From contig SADC01000859.1 of assembly GCA_004194705.1 (NCBI GenBank), forward strand, positions 35,190-99,189: a stretch of DNA of 64,000 nt, read 5' to 3'. Origin of the DNA: Ditylenchus dipsaci. Taxonomy: Eukaryota > Nematoda > Chromadorea > Rhabditida > Anguinidae. Positions 56,640 through 64,000 of the stretch are shown piece after piece. Position 1 is the stretch's first letter. The number at the start of each line of letters is the position of its first letter. The position numbers and the translations under genes are program-made. Under the pieces are notes generated by a model, which was not told the origin of the DNA, ran no database searches, and saw only the letters and a list, made by a program, of their open reading frames with translations.

Positions 56640-57090
56640 GGCTATAATTTTTTTAATTTTTGAAAAATCATTTAGCTAAGATTAAGGGTTGCAAAATAAA
56701 GTACTGATCAAGCCACTGTGGGTTTAAAAATTTTGATAAAGATGAGTGGAGATGTACTCTGGAACAGCACTAGGATGGCGTTTGCCGAACACGACAACTG
56801 GGCGGACGCGGCATTGGCTGGAGTAGCTCAGATCTCGTAACCCGAAATCGCGTATCATCAACTTTTAAGACGTTTTAAGCCAACAAACATGATAGAAACA
56901 TCTTTTCGGTGGTGCTCGATTTGGCCAAAAAAATGTTGACCGAAAATCGACTTTTGCATCAGGTTACCAAGGTAAACCACCCAAGAAGGGTATCTAGTGA
57001 CCATAATCGGGATGAATTTGTAGATAGTTTTTTTTCAGCTCTTGTGACCGAAACGAAGAAGAATACTCTTATGTAAATAAAAATAAGGTA
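56640..57090. other. No supported gene
   Basis: AT-rich sequence with fragments of the family seen at 3060 and 20700 (AAAAATCGACTTTTGC...GGTTACCAAGG, 56948-56975). No exon supported. Confidence 0.4.
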
Positions 57091-57352
57091 CCGTATTTTC
57101 TCTATTTATTACCCTCTCTAATAATTACCCCCTCTCTATTTATTACCCCCCATAGGCACCCTGTATCTCAGCTCAAAAAATTATTTTGCAAATCTGTTTT
57201 TTGCGTTTTCTTAATCACCACGAACTTAGTTGATTCCACTTTTTAGATTTTGGTTAAGCACCTAAAATCTCAAAATCGAAATAATTTTTTTTTCGATTTT
57301 TCCTGGTTGAAAAATAATTACCCGGGGTAATTAATAGAGAAAATACGGTATC
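57091..57352. mobile_element. MITE, CCGTATTTTCTCTA family (TAATTACCCC word)
   Basis: Ends are TACCGTATTTTCTCTATTTA and TAATAGAGAAAATACGGTA. TATTTATTACCCCC or TAATAATTACCCC is repeated three times on the left, answered by ATAATTACCCGGGGTAATTA on the right. The inner arms keep the CTCAAAATCGA sequence of the family. Confidence 0.75.
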
Positions 57353-57473
57353 CAGCTCCCTGCAGTACTATTTCCCTGTGTCCTAACACGAAAAGTCGAT
57401 TTCGGTGAAATTTTGTTGGCCGAAAATGTGAGAGCACTCGTTAAAACATGTTTTTTATTGTTTGAAAGGCTAA

Positions 57474-57670
57474 AAGCAGGGTTCGTGATCATTCTTTTTA
57501 AAAAACTTGTTCTTTTTTCGGGACCTAAAATCTTTTTTATTTTTGAAGTTTTTAGTCAGAATCTTTTTTTCGCTCCAAAATATCAATAAGCACTGGATAA
57601 AATGAAATAAAATCCTTTTTTTACCCAAATGTCCTTTTTTCGAAATTTTCATTACAAACCCTGCTTAAAA
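57474..57670. mobile_element. Foldback with GCAGGGTTCGT ends
   Basis: GCAGGGTTCGTGATCATTC at the left and TTTCATTACAAACCCTGC at the right are inverted ends. The interior repeats a TTTTTTTCG/ATCTTTTTT motif. CAGGGTT ends are common in hAT-type MITEs. Flanking TAAAAG/TTAAAAC is too imperfect to call a TSD. Confidence 0.6.
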
Positions 57671-57734
57671 CGCTCTTAGAAGTTAAGAAAACGCAATTTT
57701 GGCTTGTGCCATCTGAGCTACTCCTGCCAAAAAT

Positions 57735-58010
57735 CACGGACCTTACGAAAAACACGGTCCGTGTTGAAAAACTATCGAATCTGCATTCTGTGTTTTACGA
57801 TACTTTTCCGGTGTTTTTTTTACAGAAATGCTGCTCATAAATTTTGGCGTTCGATTAAATTGAAAACGACATGCAAAAAATAAATTTACCTGCTAACTAA
57901 AAATCGGCCCAAAAATATCGACGGCAATCCGTTTCCGTTTCACGAGCGGTTTACGGACACGGTCTTTTTGGGCGAAAATACGGTCCGTATTACGGACACG
58001 GATGCGTTGT
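57735..58010. repeat. CACGGTCCGTGTT word cluster
   Basis: ACGGACC, CACGGTCCGTGTTG, TACGGACACGGTC, TACGGTCCGTATTACGGAC occur in both orientations at the edges of a 270-bp interval, in the style of the iterated-word termini found elsewhere. Confidence 0.5.
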
Positions 58011-58029
58011 GAACAGCCCATAAACGAGG

Positions 58030-58740
58030 TGTCGGATAACTGGAGTGTCAGTTGACAGAGAATAAGCCAATCGCTGTAACTACTCTTTGGAACAACATGT
58101 TAAGGCTTAGCCCTTAGGCTCGAGGGTGCGCTACTAGGGTCGACTGTTGTAATTTAAGCGAGTGGGTTTGGGTTAAAATGTGCGCATTTCATTTCCTGCG
58201 ACCCGAAGCGGCAAGCTTCTGATGAGATGATTGATCACAAATGCATATAGAGGCTTTTTTGTCTAACTCCAGTGACCAAAACAGGGTACAATACCTTTGA
58301 ACTAAACCTTTACACATTTCATTCGAAAATTTTAATGAGGCATCACATGGGACCTGAAATGTATCAAAATTTTATTATAAAACAGTGAAATATTGATCAA
58401 TTTCTATTTAAATTTAAAAATATCGAATTTTGAATCTTTTTGTAATGTCTGATTATTGTATTAGGCGATTTTTCATTATCTAATTCTCGAGCCATGTAAA
58501 GCCACAAACTTTGTCCCTCCACTTAAGAAAATTCCGAATCGTTGAAGTTCTATACGATTTATAATTCAAATCTATTTAAACAAAAGTGCTTTAAAACCAC
58601 GGTATGCTGCCCGAAAACATACCAATTTACACCACCGAGGTACCACTATCTAAATACTACCACTTCAGGGGGGGGGTGGTTTATGGTACTTTTAGAAAGC
58701 TAAAGTACTTTCCTAACTAGGGACAGGGTCTTTTTTTTTG
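58030..58740. other. No supported gene
   Basis: Includes a fragment of the dispersed GTGCGCATTTCA...AAGCGGC...ATATAGAGGC repeat near 58178-58260 and a run GGGGGGGTGG at 58668. Nothing else recognised. Confidence 0.35.
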
Positions 58741-58750
58741 ACTAAAACTG

Positions 58751-61592
58751 TTATTTTGGTATAATCACACCGTGCGTAGGGTAATAACTTTGATCGAACG
58801 CGGGTTTCATAACACTTTCCCGTAAGCCAAGTATTCTTTCAGGGACAGACATCTTCAGGAAGGTGACCTGCAAATTCATACCTCTCCGAATAAAACGACC
58901 AGATAAAGACAACGGAAAACCAGGAGATAACAAGGCAACTTTTATTGACGAAAACAGCAAATGATCTAACACATCTTCAACCAGGCCTGTGCACGGGCCG
59001 GCCGGCCGGGCCGGCCCGCCCGGGCCGTGATTTTTGAGGCCCGGGCCGGGCCGGGCCCAACTTTCAAAATTGCTTACGGGCGGGCCGGCCGGGCTCGAAA
59101 ATCGACGGCCGGGCCGGCCCGGAATTTATTAATCTTAAATATACCTTATAAATCCAACTTTAAAAAAAAATTTTAAGTCTTGTATCAAAATGTAGTCACG
59201 GATTTCGGGTTTCAACAATTTGTTGACTGACTTACTGGAATTTAAAGTTTTGAAGAAAGTTCTGTCATACAAAGACTTGTTTTTGAAACTTTTTTTGAAA
59301 TCGCATTGAATCAATTAATGGCTTGTTAGAAAGCTTAAATCCAGGGCTATGTAATAGTGTGAATTTTTAGAAATAAAAATTCGAAACAAGTCAAAAAAGT
59401 TCCTGGGCCGTAGTAAACAATCGCGTAACAACTAAAAGTAACGTGGCTAAAAGTAAAATATCTCAAAGCAGCTTTTTTGCAAACAAAAATGGACAAGTTT
59501 TATCTTCAGATTTACTTACAATCATTTGAATCACTCATCCGTGATCGCAGCTAGCACTTGACATCGGATTCGTGTTTAGCATGGTCAATTTGCTTATGGA
59601 ACTGCCCTCAAGCTTACAACTTGCTGTGAAATTTCAAATTCCGCTCAAGACAAAAAAAAAGTGAGGCTAAAAATAGAATTTATCGTACAGGGTTGAACTG
59701 ATTACTATTAAGCTGTTTAGGTTTTTTCGTTTAGGTAATTCTGAAGATACAACTGTCTATTTTTGTTTGCAAAAAACTGCTTTGCAAAAAGTGGACTGAA
59801 TCCGAGATATTTCACTCCTGACTTGGAAACTGAGTATTTTAAGGAATAAAATTAGGTACAGCGATGAGTCAATTGATGAAAAAGAGTAGAGAAACTTTTT
59901 TACATAATCAATATTTCTCTATTTGTGTAGAAAATAAATAATAGAAAAAATATTGCGTTTCGAGTGATGTTGAATAATAAAGTCTCCCACTCTATTTTTT
60001 GCTTGATTTTTTGAATATGTTAGAAATTGCACTGACAGTTGACTATACTACGGGCCAGCCCGGCCGGCCCGGGCCGGGCCGGGCCCGAAAAAAAAATAGG
60101 TTCCGGGCCGGCTGGGCCGGGCCAAAAAAAAATGTCGGGCGGGCCGGGCCGCGAAAAAGTGGCCCGTGCACAGGCCTGTCTTCAACCAAACTATGATTAA
60201 CAAATGAGATCTCAAGATGTTCAACAGAGCCAATAGATTCTTTCTTCAAACATATAAGCAGCGCGCAATTCAATAGATCCATCTAGCGGGTATTGCTGGT
60301 CCAAAGCGGGAAATGTTGTTTGCCCACCGACTCACGATTTATTGCACGATCCCGCAGCGAAAGAAATCAGAGGTGGAAGAAGCAAAGCTTTCCTGATCAG
60401 AGTCTGACGTCTTTGGTTTCCTACTGCAAGCATACACAATAAGAACTTTTTAAAAAAACAAGACTGACCTAGGAAAGCTTTCGCCTTGCTGGCAATTTTC
60501 GAAGCGGCCGATGTGCGAGAGGTCTGACGATGGACAGTCTTCTAAAATATGCATGATGAAAACAAGTTATGGGCAGAAATCCACAATGGCGAAAATTCAA
60601 TGCTTGCGACAAAGTCCACAGGCAACTGCTCAAACCGAATCGACTCGCGGACTTGCACGATACTGGATCGCATCGTTCCCATGTCCATAACATCAGCAGC
60701 TGCGTGGCATAAAGCTGACCACCACACTTGGCAATCACGACGAAACAAACGAGGAATCTAAAAGAGAGACAAGCTTAGAACACACAAAGACAATAATTAC
60801 TCACCCTCATCAGCGGTTTTAATGTAAAAGGTGCGATCCAAACGAATATTGATTGAGGTGATGTCCATTGTGCAGCATCCCTGTTTTCAACCTCTGGCAT
60901 CTTGACCCAGCCCTTGCCTGCACTTGTAAGTTTAAGCGTGTGAACCTCCTTTAACTTGTTCATCTGCTGTGTAAGTAGCAATTTTCTCTCACTAGCCACC
61001 AACAACATTCTCTGCGCACTCAATAAAGAAAAACATATTTCGTGCAATATAAAATATTGAACCTCTTGCAAAGTTCCGTTAAAGTCGCTTCTTCTGACAC
61101 ACAGCGATAGCCCCACCGCTCGAGCAATTGCTCCTTCAAACATCTCGATGTCCTTTAAAAGCGCCTGAAGAATAGCTAAGGAAAAAAGAAGTTAAATGGA
61201 TCATTATACCTTGCTTTTCTCTCGGAAAATCATCTCTCCTTTTCGGCCACCAAGTCACGAGAAAGACGCTCCACGACTGACTCATGCAAAAGGAGTGGAA
61301 GAAGCCCCAGGACGACGAGGAGTACTGGTAGATCGGATAGCATAGTGGATTTCGGAGACAAACTCTCAGCCTGAACTGACAATAAGAGAAGGAAATGACG
61401 ATAGAAAAAAAAATCAACCTTCTCTACAAAAGTCAAACATCTGATCAATGGCTTAGATGAAGAATTCTCATCGTTGAACGACCCCACCGGCGAATGCTCA
61501 TAATCATCCACTAATGATTGCTTCTTAGCGTATAATTTCTTGGAGAAGTCTTGACAAATGGAGACACATTCTTGGCGAGATACTACTGACAT
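58751..61592 (-). pseudogene. Anillin-like protein, C-terminal (AHD) region, interrupted
   Basis: Minus-strand exons match the anillin homology domain in order. They run AILQALLKDIEMFEGAIARA (exon 61175-61063), then AQRMLLVASERKLLLTQQMN (from about 61018) and MDITSINIRLDRTFYIKTAD (the beta-strand usually SxIxLPLK). Then VVIAKCGGQLYATQ and, in another frame, RFEQLPVDFVASIEF (about 60750-60540). Then INRESVGKQHFPL and, one frame off, PLDGSIELRA near 60280. Anillins link RhoA, actomyosin and septins in the cleavage furrow and gonad. At least four one-base shifts occur, and the hAT element 58982-60178 splits the coding stretch near GSIEL. A PH domain could not be demonstrated beyond the insertion. 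The gene continues upstream to the window edge. Confidence 0.75.
58982..60178. mobile_element. Non-autonomous hAT element, GGGCCGGCC-word TIRs
   Basis: Ends CAGGCCTGTGCACGGGCC and the inverse are bounded by the exact 8-bp duplication TCTTCAAC (58974-58981 and 60179-60186). Arms of about 120 bp are made of GGGCCGGGCC words, extremely GC-rich in this AT-rich sequence. The interior is AT-rich and non-coding, apart from a fragment of the GGATTCGTGTTTAGCATGGTC repeat at 59570. Removing the element and one TSD copy leaves an open reading frame across the junction in two phases. Confidence 0.92.
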
Positions 61593-63990
61593 TGGGCGAC
61601 ACTGAAGTTTCCTCCGGATTCTCAGCTAGAGACTCGAATTTGGAGACCAAGACTTAATATTGCCACGCTGTCGCAGAGCATTAAATGAGATGGAGAACAT
61701 CAAGGACCAGGATACACAAAATATACCTTCTAACAACAGTAAGTTTAGAGATTCTCTTCGCGCCAATCGCGCTTTAGCTTGGCACCTGGAGATCCTATGG
61801 ATACATCAGCTTTGGAAACCACGGTGTCATCAGACGACACTTTCCTGACTAAGTCACCTGAAGCATTCTCAACAACGTAGCTGATTTCCTTGACGACAAC
61901 CACTTCAGCATCCTGACCATTCGGCTGGATCAACTCTCTAAAAAGATTAATTGTTGAAAGTTGAACTGTGGAAAGTTGACGGACTCTTGTATTTCCTGCT
62001 CATTATGGACTCTTCGGCGTCTTCCCCCAACCACAGCCAAGCCTTCTTCAAGACCGCCATTCTGTGCCTCATACTGCAGCAAGTCGCTGTAAAAACTCAA
62101 AATTAATCATGGAGAAGCAGAGTTGAGTAACTCTTTGACATTCTCGATTTCTTTGGCATCGCAAGAACATCTCCAGAGCCGTTGTTCACATCTTCCGTCC
62201 TTGCACATCACTGAAATTGAAAATGTGTTGCGCAAAGTTGGAAAACTTCAAACCTCTGATTGTCTGGTGACCTCAACTACGGGTCATCCTGAATTCATTC
62301 AGGGTTCCTTGATATCTTCGACTTCATACCACCTTCAGACCATCAAAAGCATTGGAGTCATCGCTGAAACAAGATTTTGAGGATTTAATTAACAGTAGTT
62401 GACAATAAGATATACTTTTGGACTTCCTGACCAATGTCTTTCGCCTTCTCAATAACTTCATTGGAGCTGACCGACTCTTGAATTCTCTCGGAAAGTCCTC
62501 CATGGCAAATTTTGTCCTCAGGCTCTTCGACATCCTGCTCGATCGTTGAATCAAATCGCTAAAAATTCACAATGAGCACATCACAATAACGACTGTGAAA
62601 AACCGACTCCTCATTTTCCTCTTGAATGGTTTTAACTGTGGCATGTCATCGTTCGCGTCACCAGACGGAAGCAGACCTCTCATAGATCAGAGTTATAGGA
62701 ATGTCAACGGCAAGATTACTAACCCATGAAATTCTTGCTGATCCTGAAGTCCTACAAGTTTCCCTCAGACACAGCAACGTCTTCGTCGAAAACGTCATTC
62801 TGGGCAAAGTCGGTGACACCAAATCCTGCTCAACCAAAACGCGTGTTCCAGATGAGAACTGTCGAAATCATCGCCTTGGTCTTCTTCAGTGCAAATGCGG
62901 GTTTTGTGAGATCTTGTCGACATTGTCGTCATCCTGGCAATCCAGTTGGATCACTTGCTAAAAAGACTTATTTGAAAAGTTGAGTTTCAGAAATTAACTG
63001 ACTCTTGAATCAATTCCTCGAAGTCTCCCTCAGCGCGATTTTGCCTTCGAACTCTTCGACGTCTGATTATCCGGGGAAGCAAATCGCTAAAAAATTTGCC
63101 TCGTGATCACAAAAAGACTTTAAAATGACCAACTCTTCGTTGTCTTCCTGAACCACTTCCATTAAGGAATTGTCAATCGTTAAAACCGGCAGACGGAAGC
63201 AGAGCCCTGTAGTTGAACGTTAACAAGAGGATCAATAACGACACAACTAACCCATTAATTTGTTGATCATCGTGGCCACTTCAATGTTTTCCTCAACCAC
63301 AGCAGAGCCTTCGTCAAAACCGTTATTGTGGGAATCGGCATAAAGCAAGTCGCTGAAACAAACAGAGCTCTCAAAATTAAGTACGAGAAATGAATGAACG
63401 ACTCTTTGTCCTTCTCAAAGTCTTTGGCTTCGTCAAGAACACCTCCAGATTCGTCATTCCACATCTTCCAGCTGCGACAGATAACTGACTTCGAGAATTG
63501 ATTGCGCAAAGCTAAAAATAACCCACTAACCCCTGAGCCTCTTGCTGACCACAGGTCTCCTGAATTTTAACCAAAGCTTCCTCGATATTTTTGACTCCGT
63601 CCTTTTCTGAACATCAGATTCATCGCTGAACAAGATTTTAAAATGTATCGTAAAGGCACTTTTTATCCTAAGACATACTTCTGGATTTCTTATCGATGTC
63701 TAGCGCCTTTTCAAATATTCGTTGAGACTTCCTCTTGACTTTGACACTGCCGTCTTCTATCTTTTGGGCATCTTGGCTGCTCGCTGCTGCCCTGGACACC
63801 CCAATCCTCAGTGTTGTCGAAAGAATGACGAGCCTTTTTGTCCTTCTATGACCTTCTTGTTTTCTCTTTCTTGCCATACTCTTCGATTGGAGAAGAGGCT
63901 GCGTTTTCGTGATCGGTCCCAATCCTCTCCTTTTTGCTTCTTATGCTTTTCTTTCTACCTATCGAACGCGTAGAATAACTAAAACGATGA
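61593..63990 (-). CDS. Anillin-like gene, N-terminal region with tandem acidic exons
   Basis: A chain of minus-strand exons separated by 40-60 nt introns runs to the window edge. Several begin with the same TTTTTAG|CGA(T/C)TTG-type border and encode related acidic segments: YADSHNNGFDEGSAVVEE (about 63350-63260), YEAQNGGLEEGLAVV (about 62090-62040), EQDVEEPEDKI (about 62550-62500) and SDVEEFEGKIALRE (about 63080-63020, frameshifted). IQESV-like endings recur. The block thus looks like a tandemly duplicated exon. Anillin N-termini are long and poorly conserved, so assignment rests on linkage to the downstream anillin homology region. The 5' end lies beyond the window. Confidence 0.5.
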
Positions 63991-64000
63991 AAGCTGAGGT

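Overview
The window looks like nuclear DNA of a nematode. It is AT-rich and packed with transposons. The lineage call rests on a C-terminal domain with the nematode-type major sperm protein (MSP) signature, a ribosomal protein S4 fragment of nematode type, introns of about 45-60 nt ending in TTTTCAG or TTTTAG, and splice acceptors only a few bases upstream of start codons, as expected for spliced-leader trans-splicing. Nothing looks prokaryotic. I cannot name the species.

Genes occupy little of the sequence. From left to right: an F-box-like gene (1476-2258, -) with two duplicated fragments (3582-3818 and 21221-21502); a small 4-exon membrane protein (4262-4944, -); a decayed MULE transposase with a FLYWCH finger inside a complete MULE transposon (8057-10791); a 72-residue two-exon gene (13978-14250, +); a REEP-like protein fused to an MSP domain (28967-30262, -); the 3' half of rpS4 behind a small 84-residue two-exon gene (31485-32599, -); a MADF-domain gene inside a Harbinger-like inverted-repeat element (34871-35563, -); a frameshifted GLUT-type sugar transporter (37766-43634, -); a free-standing cathepsin-propeptide (I29) protein (47785-49854, +) followed convergently by an orphan last exon of a papain-family protease (50702-50794, -); and an anillin-like gene (58751-63990, -) broken by a hAT insertion and by frameshifts.

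Most of the rest is mobile DNA: foldback and MITE elements, many nested. Five insertions have target-site duplications (TSDs) readable directly: the MULE (8 bp), 24918-25671 (8 bp), hAT 51804-53310 (8 bp), a MULE-like element 54737-55738 (9 bp) and hAT 58982-60178 (8 bp). A recurrent feature is that terminal inverted repeats (TIRs) of unrelated families are built from one short word repeated many times. In one MITE family with TACAGTCGA-type ends the framework is conserved while the iterated word differs between copies.

Frameshifts concentrate in the GLUT, anillin-like, MULE and protease-tail loci. Several other multi-exon genes read cleanly across all junctions, so the shifts look like decay of particular loci rather than uniformly poor sequence.
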